Assembly (NCBI GenBank): GCA_030549495.1
Contig: JAUIRK010000691.1
Span: 177,391 to 241,390, forward strand
DNA from: Nectonema munidae
Taxonomy: Eukaryota; Nematomorpha; Nectonematoida; Nectonematidae
Direction of reading: 5' to 3'
DNA: 64,000 nucleotides
A program made the translations under genes and the position numbers. The notes below the pieces were generated by a model. That model was given only the letters and a program-made list of their open reading frames with translations, was not told where the DNA came from and made no database searches. Positions 1-12,262 of the stretch are shown piece after piece (position 1 is the stretch's first letter; every line of letters starts with the position of its first letter).

Positions 1-790
1 TTATAGCTAGCATTTTAACCGACAGTATGCGAAGAATAAATCATTTTATTGATTCTAACACGCTTGTTATTGATTTTACCGCATAACTATGCGAAGAACG
101 ATAATTAACACGCGTTGTTGTAGTGTTCCTAGCTTAAATCTCAGTCAAATATTAAAACGCTTATAACTTTCGCATTTCTCAACAAAATGCATCGTGCGAT
201 ATACCAAATTAAAGCATTTTTTAGGGACCTTCAGAATACATTACTTATATCATAAGTACTCGAGAAATACCATTTTATTGTTTTTATATTCCATGGGCTT
301 CATTACCATTAATTAGCAGATGAGGGATGCATATTTGTTATATTTGGCAATTTTAAACTAAAGCTTGTTACATTTTAACAAATTTTCACTTTAATCTCTA
401 ACAATTTCCAGCACAATTATAAAACCACTCTACTATCAGAATCTAAATTTATTTCTAGTTTTTTATAAAATAGTTTTAGTTTTTTCTTTTTTTTATAAAT
501 TAACCTTCGTTTTTTTATGGGTCATTAGTATGGGTCAGTATAATGTTTTTCTAATAAATTTAAAATTATTTTTGAAGTGAAAAATGTAAATCGAATGTAC
601 AAGTTTTGTTCGATAATCGTAGTCAACTTTTATTTCGAAACAATTTTTATTTAGTTTAGATACCACTTTTCTAATTTTTAACGAAGAGTATCGTTATATT
701 TATACCGAGAGTGTGCGGAAAATAATAACAATCCACTTCTATCAAGCTAATTATTATTATTGATTTTAGCGCATTACTATGCGAAGAGAA
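1..790. repeat. Dispersed AT-rich repeat R2, copy a
   Basis: Non-coding repeat. Bases 1-300 match about 15000-15340, and bases 527-790 match about 14831-15070, in the same orientation. Shared marks include 'tatttataccgacagtgtgcgaagaa' variants, 'gtagtgttcctagcttaaat' and 'acttttatttc'. The two halves are in swapped order relative to the 15-kb copy, which suggests a tandem or circularly permuted arrangement. A related AT-rich piece beginning near 440 recurs near 850 and 1130 (the 'cctaaatttattt...agattttt' stretch). No open frame or known family is visible. Confidence 0.6.
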
Positions 791-1757
791 TAGGTTTTAA
801 AATTTTAATTTTTTTTAATTTTCGATTTTCCAGGCCTTTCAAACAGTATGAACCTAAATTTATTTTTAGATTTTTAGAAAATCATTTTAGTTTTCGGTTT
901 TTTATAATTTAACCTTCATTTTTTACTTCATTTTTGAATTGGTTCTCCAAAATTTAAGTGCAGGTTTGGTTTACACTTTGATTCCTCGAAAAAAATATGT
1001 TTTGGATTGCGCTTTGAAGGTTAGCTGAAAATAAATGAGAAGAGAAAGTTTGTTTTACCAAATTTTTATCAATAATTAACCTCATAAATTTATATTCTTT
1101 TTTTTATTATAAACCACTATCCTACATAAACCTAAATTTATTTGTAGATTTTTAAAAAATAATTTTAATTTTCCGTTCTCACAAGCGCCCAACACAAATA
1201 TTGAAGAAATATTTTTCTGTATGAAGTGTTAGGAAATTCTTCTTTATTATGTAATGAATATTCTCATAACCTGTACGGTTGAACGTGGATATACAACTTA
1301 ATTTTTATCAACAATCTTTACTACGATGGTTTCTATTCCATAGAAAGATGGGAGTTTGATAAAATGACAAAATTTCCAACTTTGACCGCAAAAAAAATAT
1401 ATAAGTCTTTCGATTCATTTCAAACAAATTACATATTTGGAATCAGCGTACCCAACCCTATAAGAATAGGTTTTTAAATTTTAATTTTCGATTTTTCAGG
1501 CCTTTCAAACGGTCTCAAAATTATAACTTCACATGTATTCAACAAATATACAAGTATTATACATTTTAGATTTCTCTTATCTATTATATAATAAAATCAA
1601 CGAAGAGATAGCGAAACATATATATATATATAGGTATATTTCACGAACTTTTTTTTGCGAACCCATTTTCCCACTTTTTTACACTTTGAAGCAAAAAAAT
1701 TTCATGATCAAGGCGCGTTTTTCAATTTTTTTTATAAGTATCTGCCTTATTTTCGAT
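791..1757. other. Gene-free AT-rich stretch
   Basis: No supportable coding sequence. The stretch 'aggcctttcaaac' with its flanks occurs near 832 and again near 1498, so this is probably more of the degenerate repeat R2. The open frames here are AT-run artefacts. Confidence 0.4.
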
Positions 1758-3053
1758 TAAAAAAAACGTATATTTTTACTATATACCTAATATGCAGCCA
1801 TTTTTTGAAAATTTTTTATAGAACTGTTTTTCAGGCATACATTACTAATTCAATTGCTACTCCGAGATATTTTTTAACCGTATTATCCAAAATCCATTAC
1901 AGAAATAAAATTAGCATAGTCGATTTGGTATAAAACAGATATTTTATTTTTTTGATAATATTTTTGAAAACAGTATCTAAAAGTAAACCACAAATCTGAT
2001 TCAAGCTTTCAGATATTTTAAAACCATAAATGCCAAACCTGAGTCCAAAAATAAAACCAGCATCTTCCATTTGGCATAAAAACAGATATTTTATTTAAAT
2101 TATTTCTGTAGACATTAGACGTAAATCGAACATTTGATTGACACTTTCAGACATTTAAAACCTCTAAATGCAAAAAATGATTTCAGAAATAAAAATTATC
2201 ATGGTCGAATTGGTATAAAAACATATATTTCATGTAAAATTAGAGAGAATATTTTGGGATATAGTTTTCAGACATAAACCGCAAATTTGATTGACACTAG
2301 CAGTAAAACCTCTAAATGCGAAAACTGTGTTCAGAAATGAAATCATCATGATATATTTGCTATAAAAACAAATTTTAGAACTAAACGCAAATTTAATTGA
2401 TACTTATATGTATTTTCAAATTCAAACTGCAAAAATTGAGTCCATAAATGAAACTAGCATGGTTGATTTGATATAAAAACATATATTTAATTGTAAAATT
2501 TGAATGAATGTTTTTGGAGACAATTTTCAGAAGTAAACCGCAAATATGATTAATACTTATAGGTATTTTTAAATCCTAAATGTAAAAAATGAGTCCAGAA
2601 ATGAAATCAGCATTGCCGATTTAGTATAAAGACATATATTTTATGTAAAATTTGAAGGTATATTTTATTAGATATATTTTTGATCAATCAAAATTTTGAT
2701 TGACATTTTCTAAAAAGTAGCCATGATTATTGAAAAAATTAAATATATAATGTGTTATGCGTTCCAAACTGTATATAATTATAAATTTCAGGGTATTATA
2801 TAATATAGATCCTAAGTTATAAGGTTAAGTACAGATAATGTCAAAATTTTGCTGAAAAATTTTAATTTTTGATTTTGATTGACAGTTTTGGACATGAAGG
2901 GGTCATTAAACTACCATAAAAATGGTTTCAAGAGATGCAGCTAGCGATTTTAGGAAAAGTCACAAAATTTGAAGGGATATGATTCAGCCAATTTTCTACA
3001 ATTAATTTTTTAGTGAAGGGGGCGTTTTACCATCCCCCCCAGCACTAATAGGG
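1758..3053 (+). mobile_element. piggyBac-like non-autonomous element, copy 1 (3' part)
   Basis: Truncated copy containing about six units of the 'B' minisatellite (period about 139-152 bp, marked by 'ggtataaaaacatatattt' near 1931, 2078, 2217, 2475 and 2627). A unique 3' segment follows, with the perfect palindrome TCAATCAAAATTTTGATTGA at 2684-2703. It ends CCAGCACTAATAGGG followed by TTAA at 3054-3057. TTAA next to a terminus beginning CCC (read inward) is the hallmark of piggyBac insertion. No coding frame is present. The 5' half (array A and the core) is missing. Confidence 0.7.
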
Positions 3054-3057
3054 TTAA
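3054..3057. repeat. TTAA target site, copy 1 right end
   Basis: TTAA directly follows the element terminus '...CAGCACTAATAGGG'. piggyBac-superfamily elements duplicate TTAA on insertion. The partner TTAA cannot be checked because the left end is lost. Confidence 0.6.
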
Positions 3058-3089
3058 GATTATTTAACCATAAATATTTGGCTCACAAA

Positions 3090-3545
3090 TTTTTTATTTG
3101 ATTCCCTTACTTTTAGAATAGAAAGATAAACCTAGTCTTAGTTAATTTTTATCAAATTATGCACATACGAAGCTAAAAGTAAGGGGAGCCAACGATATAT
3201 TTAAAGAATAAATATTTTTTGATTTGAACATTTTTCGATTCTTTGATTATTCGACAAATATAATATTTAAAATCGTGCAAATTGCAAAGTATAGGTAATA
3301 ACTTTTGTAACATCGTATGAGGTAGCAAAATATGAACAGAAAATTTCATATTTTTTGATTTTTTAAGAATATTTTTCGATTCTTTGATTACAGAATTTTA
3401 TTTTGATTATTTGACAAATATATTATTTAATATCGTGAAAAATTGCAAAAAATATATTAATTAAGGTAATAACTTATCTAACATCCTCTCCCCAATGAGG
3501 TATATCAAATCTTACATTTAGCAAAATATGAACGGACAGGGAATA
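3090..3545 (+). repeat. Dispersed repeat R3, copy a, with internal duplication and hairpin
   Basis: The block 'gggagccaacgatatat' to 'gaggtatatcaaatcttacat' recurs at about 61955-62190. Here the inner part is duplicated (about 3190-3330 and 3345-3545). The arms CCCTTACTTTTAG (3104-3116) and CTAAAAGTAAGGG (3173-3185) are exact inverted repeats around a 56-bp loop. Non-coding, of unknown class. Confidence 0.55.
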
Positions 3546-5900
3546 GAAACCATCGTAGTATACAGTTGGAGATGAATCATCGTAGTATACAGGTTGGAGA
3601 TAACACTCAAGTTGTCTACCCGCGTTCAACCATACAGGTTATGAGATATATATATATTTTTAAATTTTTACGTGTGTATAAATTTATAATAAATATATCA
3701 AAATTGTATTTCCCGGTAGCTAAGATTGCTTTTCCAAAAAATTGTTTTACCTTATTATGTTTACATCATAACAACAAAGAAAACTTTAGTGTTGGTGTCG
3801 TGACTGAAGAAACAAAACGAGGTAAGCCTTCAGACATGAGCGACACAAAAACTCTTTTATTTGGTTAAAATATTTTGACTGAAAATTGGATTTTATATTT
3901 TATCGATTTTGTAGAAATATAAATGGTAGTCTAGCAAGAGCACTTGTGCGCTGTATACTTTGTAAACGATTGCTTGATGTTTTGTTGTCTCCCGTGTCCT
4001 TTCCAATCCACCAATAGAAGAATTATGAGGCTGGATTTGATGGTTTAGTTAGAAGATAGTGTATAAAAATTACAAGGGGCGTGTCCCGTGTATAACCTGA
4101 GTTTTGCAAGACCTCCTTAGTTATGTTCAAAATACTCTTCGCATTTTGTTGATTCAAGGCATACTTTGGATGTAGTGAGGTTGATCATTATTTTAATTCA
4201 TTTAAGTTAACTGAAACGTGCATTCTACGCCTCAGACCATATCGCAGTCTATAAAATACTTTAATTCATGAAATTATTTATTTACTGACGTAGGTTAAAA
4301 ATAAGAAAAATATGAAATGGAAAAAGTGTTCTCCAATCACAATCAAGGATGCTATTTACCATGCACGTCAGAGAGAGTTTACTTCAAATAGCGTCGCTAG
4401 TCTAAGAAGCTTGAACCTGGAGAGTTGAAACTAAGCATAGGCTAGAATATAAATACAGCTTTCAAAAATTCTGATTTATTTATCCTCCTTTTTTGCAACG
4501 TGTTGAGAAGAATTCTGATGTTTTTTTCGTGTCTCCTCTTCTGCTTTTATGCATTGCTGCCCTTTCCTTTCCAAAGTAGTAAGAGCTCAGCTTCTAAACG
4601 TTTTCCATATCACACCTCTTCTTGCCCAAATATATTATTATTTTGGAAAAATTTGTAATTGAAAAATATGAGGATAACGAAAAATGGAAAACAATCATCT
4701 TGGCAAATGTTGTTTAAAAGTACAGCATTCAAATCTCAAAAAAGCTAAGCAATCATGAAATACGACCAAAATTTATAGAAATGAATGATCACATCCATTG
4801 TTACTGTCAGTTAGAGCATGATGACTAAGGAGAGAGGTGTTAGAAATCTTGCAGCTCTATGTTTGTTCACAAATAAGTATTTATGCATGAATATTGAAAG
4901 TAGAAAACTGATGAACCTAACAAATTTCAAGAGGATAATCACGTCCTAAGAAGAAATATCTCGAAAAGAGGAAAGTAAAATTATTAAACATAGCAGTCGA
5001 ACTTTGGGTATTAGTTGTACTTTATATTTAAAAATACAAGCCAAGAGGGCTTAACATTTATAATTTTATTTGCTATCATCACATTTAAAATACTCAAAAA
5101 TAAGGGTTCTCCTAAATATGATATAATATTAAACATTTAAAGTTTAATAATAATTTGGTTAAAAAGTTCTTCCGTATTAAACTCTCATTTTTTGCCTAAA
5201 AGTTTTCCATTATTTTTAGTAAATTTAACTCATTTTTTATGCATTTCTATAAAAAAGTTTTGGATCTAACTAATGATTATCATTTTACGATCGTTCCAGT
5301 ACTGCATCAAATGAAATCATAGAATGAGAGGCACCGAGTGTTGGTTGGTTGGTTTGAGATATATCAACGCACTTACAGCCGTAAAGCTATATGCTCGCAT
5401 TATGCTTAAGATGCTTGCTCTCAGTTTTTGTGAATTTGTTTTTAAGAGTTGAGAGCCTTGAGGGTCTCACCCCTGAGATTTCAACTGTTAAGCTGGGAGC
5501 TACACCTAAACAACTATTGAAGCTCAGGGCACAGAGATGTATTAAAAATAATTTATAAATATTAATGAACTTTTATATTAAAATTTTAAAAAACATTACT
5601 TTTAAAATTTTGATTAAAGCAAAGAAATATTGAAAATTATTTTTTGGTTTTAACTTTAAGCGATCAAAGTTGTTTTTTTGCAATTTGGATAGATTCGTCG
5701 ATGATATTCTATTACTTGAAACAGCCATTATTATCGTTGTTCAGATTGCGTAAGGTGACCACTAGGGTTATGAATTTTTTTCTTGTTTACCCTGAAGTAT
5801 TTTTCAATCAACTTTTTGTTATAAAAATAAAATATACCAATAAAATTAATTTATTTTTCAAAAAGTTGCCCCAGAATGCATTTTATGTTATTTTATATTT
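3546..5900. other. Gene-free region
   Basis: I see no supportable gene. About 5316-5545 is a more GC-balanced island ('accgagtgttggttggttgg' onward) with stop codons in all frames; its nature is unknown. A possible tiny exon before a GTAAGC donor at about 3823 is too short to call. Confidence 0.35.
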
Positions 5901-5939
5901 TAAATTTTCAAAAAATTCATTATAAATCAAAAAAATATT

Positions 5940-7980
5940 TTAATTGAAAGTATTTTTTAAAATAAATTTTAAATTTAAATATTTGTCCGTTTTGCAGCTT
6001 TTTTTCAGTTCTTCTAGCCGTTTTATTGCCCTTTCTGCAATAATAATATTTGTTCTCGGTATGTCTATAACCGATGTATCTTTTGCCCAGTGATTTTTAA
6101 AGCACTTTTGCAATTTGTGTGCCAAGCGCAGGCTATAAAATACACAGCTTTTTCTAATTTTTTCCTATGATCAGGTCAAAGAAAATGTGCAATAAGAGCA
6201 CAAATTGCTCTGGAATTGCATCGAGCGTTATGTAGTAGAGGTAATGCTTTCCAATTTATTGCAGCAACTTGTTTTATCCTTACAAATTCTATACGCATAA
6301 CATAATGTAAGCAAAATGTAAAGTCATCTCTCCAACCACGTTTTTAAAATAAGGCATTTCGGTGTATATACCTTTTTTAACTTATCATAATTTTAACTAT
6401 TATTTTTATAAATCCATACTTCATACATGGATCATTTGAGATTACTGGAAAATAATAATTAAGAATATGTCTTAAACTTCTGTCTAAAATGTCAAATTGA
6501 GGTTTAGTTAAACCTAAATTCAACATTTTCTCCTGAAGTCTTACTACAACTCCTGCAAAACGACCAGTATTTGTAGGTGTAGTATCACATATAATCATTT
6601 TTATGCTTGACCATACAGCATTTCCATCTAGAAGGTTTATTATTAATCCTTCTGAAATGCTTTTTGTGGAGCTGTCTTTAGTTCTGAATATTAATTGTGT
6701 GTTCAGAATTTTAAAGACACACTACTTGATATCCTTCAAATTTTTATCATTTTTATTAACTAGCAATCTTTTGCAGTCAAAATGTAAACAAAATTTTTTC
6801 AAGATTTTCTTAATTTATAATTGCATTGATTTACCACTCGCAATCATACTTTTAAATATTCCAGATTGTGTTGGAGTTGGCAAGTTATTCCCTCTTCAAA
6901 AAAACTTAAACATAATTTTGATGCTTTATTTGCAGAAAGAGATAGACTTGTCACCAATTTAAGGGATTGTCTTGGAGAGCATTTGTTTTATCTTTTTTTG
7001 CAGTTTTCTAAATTAAAGTCATCTTCACTGGAATCAGAACTGAATGATAATTCACTAGAGTTTTTGTCATATTCAGAATGCATAAAAACTTTGTTGTTTG
7101 AATCTTTTCGTCTTTTTGATGGGTGAATAGAGGAAATAGAAGCACATTGATTTGTCACACCCTATTTTTCCTTTCGATTCAATTTGTTTATTATAAATAG
7201 CTTTATCTTATTTGCACAACCAGTTTCCATTTACTTTTGTTATATCAAATAAATTTAACAAAGCTTCATTAAATTCTTTTTTAGAATACTTTTGATTTTT
7301 TTCATATTCTAAAATTTTTTTACTTCCTTCTGCGTGCTCATTTAGTACTTCATTGTTTATATGTTTTTAACTCATTTTGATAAAATCTAATTGTTTTTGC
7401 CAAAGTTCTGGCTCAATTTCAAGGAACGAGAAGGGTAAGTTCATTTTTATAAATATAAATCTTTTTTCTATCTTTTTTGAATGATTGAATATTAATGTTG
7501 GCTTTTTTGCTTTTTGATACAATCCTTTTCTTTATTTGTTTCAAAATCAACACTGTCATCAAATTAAGCTAACGCGCAAAGTCCTTCAAAAAGGTACCAC
7601 AAATGTCTTACTTGGAAATCAACGAGTAATTTTTTGTAATAAAAATCCTTAAATGGGCATTAGATGCTGAAGGAGCAGTAAAGCAAGCTCTGTCTAACCC
7701 TTTCAGCAATGAAAATGTTCTTTTTGACGTGATAATTGTGCTCTATCGAAAGCGTAAATTTGGTTTTATTACACACATTCCACCATGTTTCTGTTTTATA
7801 CCAGAATAACTTTTATTTTGCATCTCTTGTATGTGAAAGATGATGTTGTAAGATGATCTTCTAACTGAATTATTTCACTTTCTGCTTTCACATTATCATT
7901 ATTATTTTAAGCTAGGAGGTGTTTCACTGCCAAAAAACAAGAGAAAGGGGTCCATGCAAAAAAAAGGTTGAGAATCACTG
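5940..7980 (-). mobile_element. hAT-ended transposase relic (uncharacterised 'LDRxLRH' family)
   Basis: Degenerate DNA transposon on the minus strand. Its upstream end at 7980 reads, on that strand, CAGTGATTCTCAACC, a typical hAT terminus, followed by a 'ggacccc' motif. Coding remnants run through several frames. From about 7126, an acidic Ser-rich stretch is followed by 'KLVTSLSLSANKASKL'. At 6598-6377 comes 'IICDTTPTNTGRFAGVVVRLQ' (first 20 residues) and then 'LDRSLRHILNYYF'. At 6125-5940 there is a Lys/Glu-rich tail. The DTT...NTGR...LDR.LRH pattern is shared, from memory, with unnamed transposase-like proteins in invertebrate genomes. Several frameshifts and stops make it non-functional. 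No matching left terminus is visible, so the other end is lost. The class rests on the terminus, not on a recognised catalytic triad. Confidence 0.5.
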
Positions 7981-8299
7981 ATGAAGATTTATTCCCTAAT
8001 GCTATCTAAATAAATGCAGAACAATAAGAATAAAAAACTGAAAAATTTAAATCTTTTTTATATTTTGACTAATATGAAAAATGTTATTGATATTAATCTT
8101 GTGCAATTAATTGGTTCACTTACATCTACTTCTATTTCCAATCTACTTGATTTTGAAGATTCGTTATAAAGAAGTAAGATCTACAAAAACTCATCTTCTT
8201 CGTCCAATTTTGAGATATCTATCATTTTGCCATTTTAAATTGGACTAATGTCAACTTTTATCTTTGATTCTTCATATTTTAAAAACGTTAGAACTTCCG

Positions 8300-8740
8300 A
8301 CATTTGCGGGTTTCAACAGGCAACGAACTTCAAATTGAGTTGTTGAAAGAATACATATACAACATATGCATTAGCTGGGTTAGGGGGAGACCTTTAGCAG
8401 TAACTACACCCTCATCTTCTTTTTTGGATATTAGCGCATTTGAGTGTGCTCTACAGGAGCAGAAATCTTTTCGTGGAAGCAGTCGTCCAATATGAACTAC
8501 GTCATAAGCGCTCTGATTATAAACAACGGGCAGGGTTATGTGGTAAAAATAAGTAGCCCTTGCACACTTGTCAATGACCAGGGACTGTAGCTTGTGTGTT
8601 CCTGAGCTATTGCTGCACAGCAGGATCGTCAGAGTACATCCTCTTTCGCTAATCGCCTTTTTGCCAATGTTTTGTAGCGGCGCATCTACACATATGGTCT
8701 GCATTGTAGATCTGGTGTGCCGCCTCACCCTTTTTACTCT
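8300..8740 (-). mobile_element. Jerky/Tigger-type (DDE_1) transposase relic
   Basis: The minus-strand frame 8728-8330 (132 codons) contains 'GCTLTILLCSNSSGTHKLQS' then 'LVIDKCARATYFYHITLPV' then 'VVYNQSAYDVV'. This is the central part of the CENP-B/jerky/Tigger DDE_1 domain, whose usual form is VTLLLCANATGTHKLKPLVIGK...CF...LPV.Y..S..AWM. The preceding HTH region and the later 'LLLDNC' Asp motif are not found nearby, so this is a fragment. It is less AT-rich than its surroundings. It is distinct from the Tigger copy at 38-40.7 kb, since the residues around 'GTHK' differ. An exapted jerky-like host gene is possible but unlikely given the truncation. Confidence 0.6.
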
Positions 8741-8819
8741 ATACTATTTAGTATCACCAGCTACTCCACCATGCCCTTTTATGCTATACATTGTGAAGGA
8801 AATTATAAATTGAAGGCAA

Positions 8820-9680
8820 GTATCAGCTCAATTTTGTAAATTCAATTAATACAATAAAAACACTACCGGTTGATTTCTAAGTCTACCTAAAATCATATCT
8901 CTATTCTCTACATTTATAGCACATTTTCTAAAAAGCTTTTATTTACAAGCTAAAAATAATTAATTGATAACTTCACACAGTAACTTTTTAAAGGTTTTCA
9001 CTAATAATATTTTAAGATGTATTAAGGGGTTTTTTTTAAAAAAAAGCATAAACTTTTTTAAATACCTTAAAACATATTTGTTTAAAATTTTTCAAAATAA
9101 ATATTTGATAATGTAATATACACTTTTTTTAATTAGATACGTGAGGATTAAACCGTTATTAAGGTTCCATTGGTTAAAAAATATTTTTGTACCTGATTTT
9201 TGAGTAAGGAGGCTGTCAGCGCTGTTAACTAGACGAAGCAATAGTATAAAAATTTTGTATTCCTTGCTATTGGTGTACGAAGAGAGGGATGAGGGTTTTC
9301 GACAGACGTTACAATTTAAAATGCCAAAGTATAACAATGTATATGAAATCTTAAAAAGTGTCAGGCGATCTACTTCATCAATTTATAAAGAAAAATTTAT
9401 AAGTAAAAAGAAAATCTTTTTATAATTTATTAAGCTTTTGCTAAAATGGCTTGGAAAGACAGCTTTGGTATTACACAACTTGTGATAAATGAATTAATTG
9501 AGATTAACTAATGTATAAATGCGCGGACTAAGAGTAAAATTGAAGTTAAAAATGTTATTTTGCAATATTTTTTACTAAAATAGTAGAACTTAGTGAGTAT
9601 ATTCACGCCCAAATATTAAATAGAAATTTTAATTCTAAATTTTAATGGCCGTTTCTTCGTCATAAATTTTTGCCTACAAA
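8820..9680. other. Gene-free AT-rich stretch
   Basis: No gene or recognisable repeat. The minus-strand frame at 9092-9337 has no identifiable motif and lies in low-complexity sequence. Confidence 0.35.
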
Positions 9681-10180
9681 TTACACTTATGTAATTCTTT
9701 TTCTATAAACTTATTCTTTATATATATTCTTTTTTTATTTTTTGTTTTTGTTCTTCTTTATAATCCTTCTTTTGAATGCATAAAACAAACTTAGTGATAA
9801 AATAGTTGGAAATGTCATGCTTGTTTGAAAAAAGGTGCTCTAATTGATTACACGTATGTAATTCTTTTTTTATAAACTTATTCTTTATATATATTCTTTT
9901 TTTATTTTTTGTTTTTGTTCTTCTTTATAATCCTTCTTTTGAATGCATAAAACAAACTTAGTGATAAAATAGTTGGAAATGTCATGCTTGTTTGAAAAAA
10001 GGTGCTCTAATTGATTACACGTATGTAATTCTTTTTTTATAAACTTATTCTTTATATATATTCTTTTTTTATTTTTTGTTTTTGTTCTTCTTTATAATCC
10101 TTCTTTTGAATGCATAAAACAAACTTAGTGATAAAATAGTTGGAAATGTCATGCTTGTTTGAAAAAAGGTGCTCTAATTT
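9681..10180. repeat. Tandem repeat, three 167-bp units
   Basis: Three near-identical head-to-tail units. The mark 'gtaattcttttt' occurs at 9691, 9858 and 10025, giving an exact 167-bp spacing. Each unit contains a pyrimidine-rich half and ends 'gaaaaaaggtgctctaatt'. Units two and three look identical over most of their length, so the expansion is recent. No coding content. Confidence 0.85.
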
Positions 10181-10589
10181 GAATATTTATTTTATGTGTG
10201 ATAAATGGATTACATATAGTCAACAACGCTATTCTTTCTACGCCTAGTCAAAGTCAAAAAATACCTAGAAGTTTACAATTTTTTGGATCCGATAGAAAAG
10301 TTGAAGAAATTAGCAATATTTTGCATGATGTTTCTGTCCATTAAAAAAAGTGACGAGAGCATTTGAAATCAATGAAAGACACATTGGATAATGGCACAAT
10401 TTAAGATAAATCTCAAAAGGAACTTTTACATTGTTGCGCCTTCCTATGTTGACGATTGCACACTACAAAATAAACTAATTATGAAATTTGAAGCAATTTT
10501 TTATTCACTAAGCATGTAAAAAGAAGAAATGGAAGCGTGCTATTTTCTTCTTCACCCAAAATTGTGAGCTTTTGTTTGCATAATCCCCT

Positions 10590-10990
10590 GACTTTTACTG
10601 CTGTAATGTTTATTCTTTTTGGTATCAAAAATGCGCCAACCCTTGTTTCATCGGGCATACTGAATCTAATTGCAAACGAATTGTGTTTGTAGATTTTGTG
10701 CGGGTTCCTATAGTGGAAAGGGTTGCAGTGTTAAAAGTATAGAAACTTTAAGTGTGCTGATTCTTTGAAATCAGACCAAGTAGACAATGATCATTCAGCC
10801 TTGTGTTTTGTTTGGCCCAAAGTTTTATTTGAAAATGAAAAAGTTAAAAAGTTTACATTTTTTATGATACCCAAATATTTATCTCTTCATGTCTCTACCT
10901 TTTATACCGTTTACATTTTCGATCAGGCTATAACTGCTCAAAAATCTTCCTACTTCTCTCCTGCCCCCATCAATACTCTCTTTTACCATT
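10590..10990 (+). mobile_element. LINE ORF1 relic with zinc knuckles
   Basis: Translating across frame breaks gives 'YQKCANPCFIGHTESNCKR', then 'VCRFCAGSYSGKGCSVKSIE', then 'DQVDNDHSALCF'. These match, in order, the CCHC knuckles and trailing 'DHSALDFACP' region of the better preserved ORF1 at 28445-29098 ('CSNCCLFGHKASKC', 'CRYCSKNHNGSSC', 'TDHSALDFACP'). This is a decayed copy of the same jockey-like ORF1 (nucleic-acid-binding gag-like protein). No RT was found downstream. Confidence 0.65.
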
Positions 10991-11009
10991 TAAATGTTCT
11001 TAGCAATTA

Positions 11010-11600
11010 ATATTTGGACATCTTAATCTCTGTCCATCAAACGTTTCACGAGTAATACACTTGACTCAATCATCTCTAACTACAACATAACTTCTTTAAC
11101 GTTAAATGTTATTCTTGTAACAAATAGATATAAAGATTTTTACTCTGCTAATAGTACATGCCTTGTTTATTTTTAACAATGCGTACCACTTGTGACCGCG
11201 TACTTCTTAGCAATTGAAATATGAAAGATTGAGAAAATTATAGTTTTTTTGTCCTATAACCAGTTTATAAGATGCTTCTTTGTCATACATATTATTATAA
11301 TCAGTTAACTTGATACCTCCTTTTATTTTTTATCATTTCCTATATATTCTTAAAAGTAAAACAGCAATACTTATTAAACATCTATTTTCAACATTGCCTT
11401 TTGGTAAATGCCTCCTCAATCCTAACCCTTCTATATACATAGTGAATGCTTTTTCAAGTCTCAATTTATTTTTCAGGGTCGTTGGTCGCCTAATTCTCAG
11501 TGGGTAAAATTTTATTAAAATAGGTCACGATCTCCCCATATATTTATATTGCAATTAAGCAGAGAAAATTTTCTTAGAAAAATAAACAATGTACAATGCT
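11010..11600. other. Gene-free stretch
   Basis: Low-complexity AT-rich DNA between the LINE relic and the first host exon candidate. The 65-codon plus-strand frame at 11310-11507 has no recognisable motif. Confidence 0.3.
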
Positions 11601-11620
11601 GTCTTACTTTTATGTAAATC

Positions 11621-11776
11621 ATGACGGCAGATGAATGCTCTATAAAATGGGTCATCGTGAGAAGGAATGGTCAGCGCTTCTCGCAAATACTTTTGTGGAC
11701 AGTGCCTAAAGATTGGACTTTCTCCATCTCCAACTTCTTAGATGCATATTTGCAGCATTTGAAATATTTATGGTGA
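11621..11776 (+). CDS. Candidate short coding segment upstream of the duplicated exon
   Basis: A 51-codon open frame from ATG with balanced base composition for this window, reading MTADECSIKWVIVRRNGQ... to a TGA. It lies 140 bp before the exon at 11918 on the same strand. It could be coding sequence of the same gene or chance. No family is recognised and no strong donor is seen at its end (a weak ATG|GTGATT lies just before the stop). Confidence 0.2.
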   Translation: MTADECSIKWVIVRRNGQRFSQILLWTVPKDWTFSISNFLDAYLQHLKYLW

Positions 11777-11917
11777 TTGTGGAAATAATTCGTATGTGAT
11801 ACATGGCAAATATTTAACCCTAAGCCTATATATAATTCACAAAATCTACTTAAGAAATGTTAAATTTAAGCGACCATATCTTTATATGTGAATAATTTGT
11901 AAATTAATTTTAATTAG

Positions 11918-12262
11918 GATTATGTACGTTGAATGATGGAGACGCTTTTCAAAGACAAACCTACAGTCGCGGAGAAGCTATCACACTCTCCTTCACATCC
12001 ACATGCGATGGGGGAGGTGACGACATTTCTCCCTACTTTGTGGTCGGCAGCGAACTGTTGAATGCGTCTCGCGGTGGCTTCGTCATCAGCAGTGAGACGT
12101 CTAGGGATGAAGAAGATGCTTCAAAAGTTATCATGACTTCTACAATTCAATTTACGCCCTCTTCAGACGTCTATGCATGGGCTAGGCATTTGCACAAGTC
12201 AGCTGATGTTACGCTTCAACAAGTTCAGAGTGGGGATAGCAAGTTTTTTGTTGTCAAATTTG
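11918..12262 (+). CDS. Host exon: unknown extracellular-type module, copy 1
   Basis: The predicted exon is bounded by a 'taattag' acceptor and a G|GTAAGA donor, 345 bp long. It starts with two bases of a split codon and ends with one, so it is a phase 1-1 exon of 114 codons. This is the symmetric class typical of shuffled extracellular modules. The protein begins L-C-T-L-N-D-G-D-A-F. It then has a second Cys ('SFTSTCDGGGDD'), an N-glycosylation sequon in 'LLNASRGG', and ends 'KFFVVKF'. The apparent start at 11929 is TTG and is not a real start. I do not recognise the domain. An Ig-like fold is conceivable, but the usual second Ig cysteine is absent. A closely similar exon lies at 15791. Confidence 0.7.

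Noticed and set aside
1533-1933. Two overlapping plus-strand frames
   Set aside because: Made of AT runs and overlapping repeat sequence, with no motif. Chance frames in low-complexity DNA.
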